DNA from: Lodderomyces elongisporus
Lineage: Eukaryota; Ascomycota; Pichiomycetes; Serinales; Debaryomycetaceae
Direction: 5' to 3'
Assembly: GCF_030384665.1 (NCBI RefSeq)
Contig: NC_083674.1
Location: forward strand, 2,480,001 to 2,544,000
DNA length: 64,000 bases
Every line of letters starts with the position of its first letter. The stretch's first letter is position 1. A program made the translations under genes and the position numbers. The notes under the pieces were generated by a model. It ran no database searches and was not told the DNA's origin. It saw only the letters and a program-made list of their open reading frames with translations. Positions 44,904-54,214 of the stretch are shown here, piece by piece.

Positions 44904-46031
44904 ATGAAGATTGAGACCGAGAATGAAAAGGCATATATCGATATCACAATTGACTCTCAAAAGGTTGGTCGAATAGTCTTTAAGCTATATGATGATCTTG
45001 CGCCACAGACATGTGAGAATTTTCTCACTTTATGCAAAGGAATCACTCTTGGTGTAAGTGATAACGAGATTCTTTATACATACAAAGGGAACCAGTTCAA
45101 TAGGGTGATTAAAAATTTTGTTATACAAGCTGGCGATCTCAATGGTGGTAATATATCGACAATTTATGGATCTGATGCTACAAGACCTATTCCGGCAGAA
45201 AACCTTTGCGATGAGATGCCACCTTTTAAATTGTGCCTGGCGAATAATGGTGATGTGAATGCAAACGGCTCACAGTTCTTTATCACAACATACCCCCAAC
45301 CCCATTTGGCGAAAAAGCATAGTGTATTTGGAGAAGTTATACATGGAAAATCGGTCATTAGAGAAATCGAACGTGTGAAAACCAACCTGGAGAATGTGCC
45401 TGAAGTCGCTATTACTATCGAGAGTTGTGGTGTTTGGGACAAAGACATGGGTGTACCTGTGTATAATGCAAGTTATGACTCCATTTCTGGTGATATTTAT
45501 GAAGAATACCCTGAAGACGATACAAATTTTGATCAGGAATCTACTCAGGAAGCATATGATGCCGCATGCAAGATGAAAGAGAGCGGTGCTCAATTATTCA
45601 AAATGGGTAAGAAACAAGACGCGTGGTTCAAATGGAGGAAATGTTTAAGATATATCGTTGAGTTTGACCCTGATCAAGACCAAAACCCTGAGCTTTATGT
45701 CAAGTTTAAAGAATTGAAAAAGAAAGTATATTTGAACCTAAGTTTGGTTTGCTTACAGTTGGAGAATCACCAAAAGGCAATTGATTACTCAACTTTTTTA
45801 CTCGATATGGATGCCAAAGTATCTCAGCAAGACCGTGCAAAGGCATTGTTCCGACGGGGATCGAGCTACTTTAGCTTGAAAAAATTCGAAAATTCTCTAA
45901 GGGATTTGAAAGAAGCACATGAAATAGTGCCTGATGACAAAGTAATATCGGCAAAAATGACCGCTGCTGAAAAAGCAATTGCTCAAAAGAAGGAGAATGA
46001 GAAATCGAAATACGCCAAATTTTTCGGGTAA
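44904..46031 (+). CDS. CPR6: Cyclophilin-40 peptidyl-prolyl isomerase with TPR domain, Cpr6-type
   Basis: A Hsp90 co-chaperone. The 375 residues (S. cerevisiae Cpr6 371) have an N-terminal cyclophilin domain (~8-178) and a C-terminal TPR domain (~195-370). Cyclophilin landmarks: FKLYDDLAPQTCENFLTLC, GNQFNRVIKNFVIQAGDLNGG, and NANGSQFFITT with the His of PHLAKKHSVFGEV where cyclophilin A has Trp, as usual for the Cyp40 class and associated with weaker cyclosporin A binding. Three TPR repeats follow (KESGAQLFKMGKKQDAWFKW, NLSLVCLQLENHQKAIDYST, and KALFRRGSSYFSLKKFENSLRDL), the carboxylate-clamp region that binds the Hsp90 EEVD tail. It ends YAKFFG, like Cpr6/Cpr7. Cpr7 is the alternative. It converges with the Tudor-SN gene. 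Confidence 0.9.
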   Translation: MKIETENEKAYIDITIDSQKVGRIVFKLYDDLAPQTCENFLTLCKGITLGVSDNEILYTYKGNQFNRVIKNFVIQAGDLNGGNISTIYGSDATRPIPAENLCDEMPPFKLCLANNGDVNANGSQFFITTYPQPHLAKKHSVFGEVIHGKSVIREIERVKTNLENVPEVAITIESCGVWDKDMGVPVYNASYDSISGDIYEEYPEDDTNFDQESTQEAYDAACKMKESGAQLFKMGKKQDAWFKWRKCLRYIVEFDPDQDQNPELYVKFKELKKKVYLNLSLVCLQLENHQKAIDYSTFLLDMDAKVSQQDRAKALFRRGSSYFSLKKFENSLRDLKEAHEIVPDDKVISAKMTAAEKAIAQKKENEKSKYAKFFG

Positions 46032-46238
46032 ATACTGAATAAAGATAAATTTGGGAAAATCTAACATTGGAGCAAGTAATGACAAATTATAAACTTGTAA
46101 ACATGAAAGCATGAAAAATTAAAAGAGATTTAGTGAAAAAGGTAAAGACGCAAAGACGCAAAGACACAAAGACTTTATATAGATGCTTAGTAACTGTTAA
46201 TAAACTTTTGATATACACTTTAATTAAAGCTGCTCCAT

Positions 46239-48935
46239 CTATGCTAGTAAACTTTCATCCTCGCCAAATGCAACATCACCAAATTTCCAACATCCTACAT
46301 GTCCCAGTCTGGCTTTCTTTTGCACCTTGAGCAAGTCCTCTACATATTCCTTAACCGTTGGTGGAATGCTCCTTTCATCCACAACGGCTAAGCCATCCTT
46401 GACCAATTCACCATTAATGGTGTACGATTCATCTTTCAAACTTTCCTCTGCATCATAAAGAACACCAGTGTATTCTACTCCATCTGCTGGGCTAGCAATA
46501 GCACTGAGCACGAGCTTTTTGTCAAAAGTCAAGTCATCAACTGCATCCACTGCTTCTTCAAGATAATCTGGTGGGAACCTTAAGTTCTGCAACGTAGTCA
46601 GATGAGCAAAAACAGGGTATGCTGCAAGATTGAATTGCGATGACAAATAACGAAGGTCTTTGATATTGGAGACCGTGTCTTCTTGGCCATAATCAATGTG
46701 ATCCACTCTATGTTTTCCTATAGTCTTGTCAAATCCCGAGTACTTGGCACGATAGAATTTGCCATCGTCTGAAAATTTGGCAGCAACAAGTTCATTTTTC
46801 CTTGGTGGTGAGGTGTATGTCACTGGTAATGAATCAGAGCTGAGTTTCGAGGCTGATGGAGATTGCGCATGGAAAGTTTGAAACTGCTGCTTAAAAGTTT
46901 GGAATTGTTGCTTGGTGTGAGGATCAATCAAGTGATAATAAAGTTTTACTGTCTCGGGATCAATTCCAACAACTTTGATGTCAAAGAATTTAGGCTTAGC
47001 TGAGGAAGCATTGGTAAGATTGAGAGATTGCAATTTTCCTGCAACTTTGGCTCCTTCTCCTTGTTGTTTGGATTCTTCTTCTATTGGGTCATAATTTTGC
47101 CATAACCCTTTTTTAGCTTCCTTGGCCTCATCTTCAGCTTTAATCAATACAGATGCTTGTGGGTTTGTATTGATTGCAAAATCGTGTATTTTAACCAAAC
47201 CTTGTTGCAAGAGTTGTTCCTGAACTGGGGCCAAAGCATGCGAGTTGGTGTAAAGGTTACCAATAAAGGAGCCAAGTTTATCAGTGGAATAAATTTCAAA
47301 CTCAACATTTCTTTGAAGATATTTCTTGTTCAAATACTCAGTAGCTTCCGGTAAAGAATTTGCTTTGTCATTGGATAATCCGCCAAGAATCAAGTTCAAT
47401 CTCATACCATCTTTTGGATGGAAAAGTTTAACTCTTGTGGCATTAGGGATAAAATCGACATGGTATCCACTTATTCTTCCCTTTTGTTTGAAACCGTTGA
47501 AGAATGTCTTTGCCTTGGTAGCATTTTCAGAGGCATCGATGATTCTTGTACCCACAGTAAGGACCTTGGCCAAGTCTCCATACATACCTTTTTTGCCCTT
47601 TTTTGCAACTTCTTCCAATTCAATCAATTTATCCCAATTCATTGAGCGCTCGTTTGCAGTTGCCTTATTGTGTTTAATAACGGTTGCAAAACCGGCACTG
47701 ACGATAGTTTCTGAAAGATCTGTATTGCCAATTTTCAATGAGACCAAGAATCTTGAAGGAAGGTTCAAGTCTTTATTTTCTTCTCTAAACCCATCGACAT
47801 ATAATGAAGCCGACTTCCCAATTGCTTGATTACGGACAAATTCACGAGCGGTTGCAATCAATGCTTGCTGTTTGTTTGAATCATTAGTGATTGTTGTGTC
47901 GTTTGGTTTTGGTGCCTTTAATGAAGCTAATTGTACAGTAACTTCTTCATCATTATCTGGCAATCTAACATTCAATGTATCAGCGCTAATGATTTTTGAG
48001 ATTGTGACATTTGTTTTCTTTCCCGGCGTCAATTTAGAATCGGTTTTAACTTTAGAGTGTGCTGGTTTGGAAGTATTGGCAAAGATTCCTTTACCCAATG
48101 CCTTTGCCGTTTGTTCAGCTTTTCTCAACTTGCTCATAATGGTTGAACCAATCAAGCTTGATTGCCAATCTACAACTTCACCATAACCCTTTTCCAAGAT
48201 TTTTTCAGAAATGTCGTTGTTTATCAATGCAATTGGTACACCCGCTTGACTCTCGCCAATGAGGGTAACTTCTAATGAATCTCTGGTTAACAATTGTTGC
48301 TCAACAAAGTATTTTGCCTCCTTTGCAGCTTGTGTGATATTCTGTGGTTGGTCTGCAACATCAGTTCTTGGAGATTTGACACCAGCCAACAAAACAGGAG
48401 TAGTTTGTACAATTTTAACAGTATTTACAAAGATGGTTGCAACAACACGGTCACCACTAATTACTCTATCAACAATTAATTTTAAAGGCTTCTTTTGTGA
48501 TGCAAGGATAATGTTCTCGTCAATTGGCACTGTGGTGATTCTGGAGTGTTTTTTGGAATCCCAAAGACCCGTTTTTTTCAACTTTGTAGCATTTTCAATC
48601 TGCTTCAAGCGTTGTACTTCTTCATCGTCATCTGGTAACGTTTCCTTGACTTTGACGTATCCATTGGTCAACAAGTATTCGATGAGTGAGTTGAAAATTG
48701 GTGCCTGTATATCACCAAACTCTCTAGTGCCAACCTTGTTGAATACTCTAAACTTGATCTCTTTACCCAAAAGCAATTGACGTAAATACTCTTTGGACTC
48801 GAATTCGTCAATTGGTTTGACATAGGACAAGGTGATTGTTCTTTCAGGTGGTGGGTTTTGAGTTGACTTGGATGGGATGACAATAACTGTATCTCCACTC
48901 AATACGTTCTTGACTCTAGCAACAAACACTGACAT
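46239..48935 (-). CDS. Tudor-SN (SND1/p100) staphylococcal-nuclease-domain protein
   Basis: A multifunctional RNA-binding protein linked to stress granules, RNA decay and transcription in other eukaryotes. Start: the ATG at 48935 (MSVFVARVKNVLSGDTV) matches the family start, giving 898 residues; the frame runs 31 codons further up. Four SN-like OB-fold repeats (~1-640) are followed by a Tudor domain (~714-753: ELVAAKFSDDGKFYRAKY, then VDHIDYGQED) and a partial fifth SN repeat. The SN repeats show the GDTV, SGDRV, ADTLNVRL type starts and the lysine-rich GLW/KG(L/M)W ends. Orthologues occur in S. pombe, animals and plants, but S. cerevisiae has none. No obvious nuclease catalytic Arg/Glu set can be judged by eye. 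Divergent promoter with CHS8. Confidence 0.88.
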   Translation of the reverse strand: MSVFVARVKNVLSGDTVIVIPSKSTQNPPPERTITLSYVKPIDEFESKEYLRQLLLGKEIKFRVFNKVGTREFGDIQAPIFNSLIEYLLTNGYVKVKETLPDDDEEVQRLKQIENATKLKKTGLWDSKKHSRITTVPIDENIILASQKKPLKLIVDRVISGDRVVATIFVNTVKIVQTTPVLLAGVKSPRTDVADQPQNITQAAKEAKYFVEQQLLTRDSLEVTLIGESQAGVPIALINNDISEKILEKGYGEVVDWQSSLIGSTIMSKLRKAEQTAKALGKGIFANTSKPAHSKVKTDSKLTPGKKTNVTISKIISADTLNVRLPDNDEEVTVQLASLKAPKPNDTTITNDSNKQQALIATAREFVRNQAIGKSASLYVDGFREENKDLNLPSRFLVSLKIGNTDLSETIVSAGFATVIKHNKATANERSMNWDKLIELEEVAKKGKKGMYGDLAKVLTVGTRIIDASENATKAKTFFNGFKQKGRISGYHVDFIPNATRVKLFHPKDGMRLNLILGGLSNDKANSLPEATEYLNKKYLQRNVEFEIYSTDKLGSFIGNLYTNSHALAPVQEQLLQQGLVKIHDFAINTNPQASVLIKAEDEAKEAKKGLWQNYDPIEEESKQQGEGAKVAGKLQSLNLTNASSAKPKFFDIKVVGIDPETVKLYYHLIDPHTKQQFQTFKQQFQTFHAQSPSASKLSSDSLPVTYTSPPRKNELVAAKFSDDGKFYRAKYSGFDKTIGKHRVDHIDYGQEDTVSNIKDLRYLSSQFNLAAYPVFAHLTTLQNLRFPPDYLEEAVDAVDDLTFDKKLVLSAIASPADGVEYTGVLYDAEESLKDESYTINGELVKDGLAVVDERSIPPTVKEYVEDLLKVQKKARLGHVGCWKFGDVAFGEDESLLA

Positions 48936-49030
48936 TATGTGATAATAGAATAGTTGTAGTGTAGAATATAAAGTGCTGTGTGTATGCTTATAGGTTATGG
49001 CAAAGACTATCGACGTCTGTAGGTGCACAC

Positions 49031-49065
<35 letters not shown>

Positions 49066-50773
49066 ATAGCCTACACTATTCGCATTTTTCACAACCACAA
49101 TTTATCCATAATTTTTCCTCGTTTTTCAGGCTTTCTCGCCTTTGCTCGTTTTGGGTTTGTTGTATTTTTTATTTTTTTGTTGTTCTTTCTTTCTTTCTTT
49201 CTTTGGGGTTCTGGAAGAGAAACACGTAACAACACATCGACTTGAAAAAATGTATTGGTAGGAGAAACTTGCGACACAAAATCAAAAGTGGTAGCGAGCA
49301 TTGTGACGAAGATATCTGTGTCTAAGTGTATACTGGTGCGCGTGAATAGTGTGTATCCAGTTGTGAACAATCATAGCTGGGTGTTGGAAGATGTGAATAT
49401 TTGAAGAATGGCAAGTTTGAGTGTTATGTTTTTGTTTCATGAGCGATTAGCGTATGGATTATCTAATGTCGAGTTTGAAAAAGTTAGAGTTGAAATTGAA
49501 ACTGAAGCAGAAAAGAGATAATCAAAATGGTGTTGATTAATCTTTGTATGATTTTTTGCAACAAAACACAATAAAACTAAACTATATTGGTCAACCATAG
49601 TATTTTCAAAAAACAAGTAAAAAAAAAATCAGAATTATTATGTAATTGTAAACATTCAAGGCTTACACCAAGATTAGAGTCGAACACTATGCTACTGTTA
49701 GAAGCTGATTTGTGGAATTGTTCGATACAATCATAGTCTCAGTTGCAAATTATTCTTCAATCACTTTTTGCTACTAATAAATAGCAGCTTTCTTATGTTG
49801 ATTACACTCTATATAGTATAAGGAGGAGAATTGACAAGTACATTGTGACACTGATGTAAAATATTATGGGAGGTAATGAACTAAAAACAAAACAAAGAAA
49901 AAGAAAAAAAGCCTCCAAAAAACTATACGTGTAAGAAGCCTCTGTTTTTTTTTTGTGTGTGTGTGTGTGTGTGTGTCTGTGAGTGACATAGACCAACAGA
50001 GCACTACCCTCTCTTTTCATCATACCTCTCCATCTTTTTTATGACACACACACACACACGCACACACACACATTTTTCTACATTTACGACATTAACTTTT
50101 TTGACGACACTGTTTCCCCCCCCCCCAAAAAGAAAAGAAGGGAAAAAGAAAAGGCCCTTGTTTTCGGCGGCTGCGGCTGCATCCTGCATAATGAAGTGGA
50201 TCTTTGGCTTACCCGAAACATGCAGATCGTAAACACTGTTCATAAACAACTATTTTAAGAAACACTCCAAACACCCATCTCCAAAGCTTTGTATTGCCTC
50301 AAGAGGAAAATGATTTGACAAAATAAAGCTCTTTGAGGTATTATTAGATACCCTTCAATTCTAAGTTTATATCCAGAACCACACATCAACATATAAGTAG
50401 ACATATACATATACTTCTACTTATGTTCATAACTAATTTAAGGGGTACTATTCTATAACGTCTAAATTTAAATAAATCATTTTTCGACAATTTTAAAATA
50501 AGTGATACTTTTTCTTTTTTCTTTTTTCTTTTTTTTTGTCCCTTCCTTCTTTGATTGACTATCGCTGATACTACTAATACAACCACCATTACTCATTCTA
50601 CCTTGTGCAATCCTCAAGTATCATTATTGTTGATTCTTTTCGATTGTTTACTTTCGTTTCTAATTCTTTTGTTCACTTACAAATCCTGTTGAATTCCCTT
50701 TAGATTATTACTGAAACAAGGCTTAGAGCTTTCACATAAGACAAAAAAAAACGAAAAAAAAGAAAAGTAGAAA
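48936..50773. promoter_or_regulatory. Divergent promoter region, Tudor-SN / chitin synthase
   Basis: 1.8 kb with no gene recognised. It holds a TATATG array (49031-49069), GT (49955-49976) and CA (50044-50071) arrays and a C10 run (50116-50125). The CA and GT arrays are reverse complements about 70 bp apart and could pair. A T-rich stretch precedes the CHS8 start. Confidence 0.6.
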
Positions 50774-53700
50774 ATGTCAAGGAGGCTGCATAAATATACT
50801 GAAGAAGAGGATGACTTGATACAAGAGAACGGCGGCTTAATAGAAGAGGATGATGATTTGTTTAACGATGCAAACGAGGACGAAGACTTTCTGCACCTGC
50901 CGACGCAGCAACATCAGCAACATCAGCAACAACAACAGGAACAACCTTACTCTTCAATATATCTGGCCAGTAACCCATTTACACCTGGTGCTGCATACCC
51001 TTTGGTGAGTCCCTTTGGTGGGTACCAACCATATGGGATTTATACTCAGCAACTGCGGGGTTCATCGTCTCCTTCCAGAGAGCATGGTCATCGTGATGCA
51101 ACGGGCTCTTCATCTTCTGGAACAGCTTACAGTGACGATTATAAAAAGTTAGATGACTTTGACTATGGTTTTGACAGTGATGACGAAAGCGCAAATATGT
51201 TTAGAGACTCCTCGCCACGACGTCAAAAGACTGTTCAGTTTAAATCTGATGACTCAGGAATAAAGTACCCTCCAATTGCATATAACCCAACTGTGAGAAC
51301 AAACACTTTTGAATTAGGGAGTTTTGGCTCAGTAGGCAATAGCGGTGCTTTTGGTGATTATGACGTAGACGCGGAAAAAAAAGGAAAAAAAAAGGAAGGT
51401 GATGATGGAATGGGTGCAGGTATGGAGTATAGAGGACACGGACGCAACAGATCTAATTTGGAGGTTGTATCGGGTGATGATTACATGATAAATCCTTTAG
51501 TTGATGCCGCGTATGATGGGGAAGAGGATGAAACAGGAGCAGCTGTTGTTGTTGATGATGATGATGACAGCGATGATATGTTTGATGATGATAGTCTATT
51601 CTCATCTGATGATGCTGATCTCATACGTCGTGCCACTACAATGCGGAGAAGAATGACCAAAAAAAGCAGCAAATTTCTCAATGGTGGAGGAACTTTGAAA
51701 AAGTCCAAGAGTCGAGGATCAACAATCACTTTTGATGATGAAGAGTTCAAGAAATTAGCTTACACGAAAACAATCAAAAAAGCCAAATTGATCAATGGTA
51801 ATTATGTGATTGATGCGCCGGCACCAAGAGCCTTACTCGAAAGGTACGGAGATGAGCATACAAGCAAGGCCAGTGAAATGAAATTTATGAGGTACACTGC
51901 AGCAACGTGCGGACCATCGAATTATACCAAGCTCAATTACAATTTGCGCCAGGCATTATATGAACCACGTAGAGAGACAGAAATTATGATTTGCATCACC
52001 ATGTATAATGAAGATGAAAACTTGTTGGCAAGAACATTAAAGGGTGTTTTTGAAAATATTGCCGATTTAACCAAAAGATCCGACTCGACTTGGGGCGACG
52101 ATTCTTGGAAAAAAGTTGTTGTTTGTATCGTTGCCGATGGAAGATTGCATTTGAACAAGAAAACCAAGGTATTGTTGACGGCATTGGGCGTCTACCAGGA
52201 TGGATATGCCAAATCAAAGATTAACGACAAGTCGGTGAAATCACACATATACGAATACACATCCACAGTTGGTATTGACACAATTACCGATCATCAGGTT
52301 AACCTCACAAGGAATAAAACACCTGTACAGTTTTTGTTTTGTCTTAAGGAACATAATGCCAGGAAAATTAACTCTCATCGTTGGTGTTTCCAAGCATTCG
52401 CGCCAATTTTGAATCCAAAAGTTATAATGTTACTTGATTGTGGTACTAAACCGTCAAAGGATGCGTTTTTTTACCTCTGGCGATCGTTTAAGGATGAAAA
52501 TGTTGCTGGAGCATGTGGTGAGATGAGAACATCGTTGGGTCCAGGAAAAAAACTTTTGGCTAACCCGTTGGTTGCAGCACAAAACTTTGAGTATAAGATT
52601 TCTAATATATTAGATAAACCGATGGAAAGTGTGTTTGGTTTTATATCAGTGTTGCCCGGTGCCTTTAGTGCCTATAGATATGAGGCATTGCTTAATGTCA
52701 ATGGTGAGGGGCCATTGGAGAAGTACTTTAAAGGAGAATACTTGCATCAGAATTCACATATTGGTGGAAGTTCAGGAGCAGGAGCAGGAGCAGGAGGAGA
52801 AGGAGAAGAAGAAGATGATGAAAGAGAGATTAAGGAGCGTAATTTTGAAGAGGCTGGGATATTTACATCGAATATGTATTTGGCCGAAGATAGAATTCTT
52901 TGTTTTGAGTTGGTTGCAAAACGTGGACACAAGTATCGGTTGAGGTATGTTAAAGAAGCCAAGGCAGAGACTGATGTACCAGAACATATTGATGAGTTTG
53001 TGCTTCAACGAAGACGTTGGCTTAACGGATCAATGTTTGCTGCTGCGTATGCAGTTTTCCACTGGACCAAGATTTGGCGGTCGAACCATTCTCTATTTAG
53101 AAAACTTTTTTTGCAGTTGGAGTTTTATTATCAATTAGTGACGATCCTTGTGTCGTGGTTTTCCCTTGCGTCATTTTTCTTAGTGTTTCGTATTTTGACT
53201 GCTAATCTTGGGGCGCTGGACATGAATTTCGATGTGGGTCGTTACTTGGCGGTGATCTTTGAGTGGTTTTATGTTGGGTGTGTTGTTGTTACGTTTGTTT
53301 TGGCATTTGGTAATTCACCTCGTGGAACAAGAAAGTTTTATCTTGTGGTGACATACATTTTTGCCATTATGATGGCGTATATGATGTTTTCTGCGATATT
53401 TCTTGCTGTGCATACTGCGACATCTATCATTGATGCCCACAAGGATGATTTTAAAGTAACAATGATTTTTACGAACCAAAAGTTTCGTGATTTGGTTGTA
53501 TCGATGGTGTCTACATATATTCTTTACTTTGTTGGTGCATTTCTTTACGGGCAGCCTAGTTTTATGTTTACGTCCTTTGTTCAGTATGTGTTGTTGTCGC
53601 CTACATATATCAATGTGCTAAACATATATTCGTTTTGTAATATCCATGATGTGTCGTGGGGTACTAAAGGTGTTGAGGCTGCCAAGGATTTAGGTGCGGC

Positions 53701-54214
53701 AAAGTTTATTGGTGCCGATGACGAGAATATCGTTTTGGTTGCACCCGAGGTGAATCACGAGCTCAATGATGTTTACTTGACCAATTTGGAGTCACTAAAG
53801 AATTTGAACGCCAAAAATGATGCTGAAGAAGTTGACAAAATCAATGCAAAGAAATTTAAGGATGATTCGTATTACGCGTTTATTAGAACAGTTACGGTGT
53901 TGATTTGGATGTTGACCAATGCCATTTTGATTGCTGTGGTGTTGAGGACCATGGGTGTGGATATTATGACAAAGAAACTGAGTACTAATTCCGATGGTTC
54001 GATTGCAGGTAATTCAGAGATATTCTTGTCGATTATATTGTGGATCGTTGCTGGTTTGGCGGTGTTTAGGTTCTGTGGGTGTGTATTGTATCTTATTGGA
54101 TCAATGTACAGGCCATTGAAGTGGAAGATGAGGAGTGGCAAGGAGGGGAAGAAGAGGAACAAAAAGAAATATGATGAAATGGGGGAAGAAGGGGTAAACT
54201 ATAAACTTGTTTAA
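50774..54214 (+). CDS. CHS8: Chitin synthase, class I/II (Chs8-like)
   Basis: A plasma-membrane UDP-GlcNAc transferase that extrudes chitin. The 1146 residues comprise a disordered, acidic and Gln/His-rich N-terminus (~1-325), a Chs N-terminal domain (IDAPAPRALLERY, ~350), the GT2 catalytic domain (TEIMICITMYNEDE from ~402; DCGTKPSKDA; PGAFSAYRYEAL), EDR at 705-707 and QRRRW at 745-749, then seven or so C-terminal transmembrane helices. A Gly/Ala/Glu/Asp insertion (~664-690) lies just before the EDR helix. The order of motifs and the QRRRWLNGS sequence place it with Candida Chs1/Chs2/Chs8 type enzymes. The name Chs8 rests on length and, from memory, on CHS8 neighbouring PMA1 in C. albicans, as here. 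The tail is Lys-rich. Confidence 0.9.
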   Translation: MSRRLHKYTEEEDDLIQENGGLIEEDDDLFNDANEDEDFLHLPTQQHQQHQQQQQEQPYSSIYLASNPFTPGAAYPLVSPFGGYQPYGIYTQQLRGSSSPSREHGHRDATGSSSSGTAYSDDYKKLDDFDYGFDSDDESANMFRDSSPRRQKTVQFKSDDSGIKYPPIAYNPTVRTNTFELGSFGSVGNSGAFGDYDVDAEKKGKKKEGDDGMGAGMEYRGHGRNRSNLEVVSGDDYMINPLVDAAYDGEEDETGAAVVVDDDDDSDDMFDDDSLFSSDDADLIRRATTMRRRMTKKSSKFLNGGGTLKKSKSRGSTITFDDEEFKKLAYTKTIKKAKLINGNYVIDAPAPRALLERYGDEHTSKASEMKFMRYTAATCGPSNYTKLNYNLRQALYEPRRETEIMICITMYNEDENLLARTLKGVFENIADLTKRSDSTWGDDSWKKVVVCIVADGRLHLNKKTKVLLTALGVYQDGYAKSKINDKSVKSHIYEYTSTVGIDTITDHQVNLTRNKTPVQFLFCLKEHNARKINSHRWCFQAFAPILNPKVIMLLDCGTKPSKDAFFYLWRSFKDENVAGACGEMRTSLGPGKKLLANPLVAAQNFEYKISNILDKPMESVFGFISVLPGAFSAYRYEALLNVNGEGPLEKYFKGEYLHQNSHIGGSSGAGAGAGGEGEEEDDEREIKERNFEEAGIFTSNMYLAEDRILCFELVAKRGHKYRLRYVKEAKAETDVPEHIDEFVLQRRRWLNGSMFAAAYAVFHWTKIWRSNHSLFRKLFLQLEFYYQLVTILVSWFSLASFFLVFRILTANLGALDMNFDVGRYLAVIFEWFYVGCVVVTFVLAFGNSPRGTRKFYLVVTYIFAIMMAYMMFSAIFLAVHTATSIIDAHKDDFKVTMIFTNQKFRDLVVSMVSTYILYFVGAFLYGQPSFMFTSFVQYVLLSPTYINVLNIYSFCNIHDVSWGTKGVEAAKDLGAAKFIGADDENIVLVAPEVNHELNDVYLTNLESLKNLNAKNDAEEVDKINAKKFKDDSYYAFIRTVTVLIWMLTNAILIAVVLRTMGVDIMTKKLSTNSDGSIAGNSEIFLSIILWIVAGLAVFRFCGCVLYLIGSMYRPLKWKMRSGKEGKKRNKKKYDEMGEEGVNYKLV

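Noticed and set aside
47326..47829. 167-codon plus-strand frame opposite the Tudor-SN gene
   Set aside because: Lies wholly antisense to a well-supported coding region; no independent features. The similar frame at 48259-48780 is rejected for the same reason.
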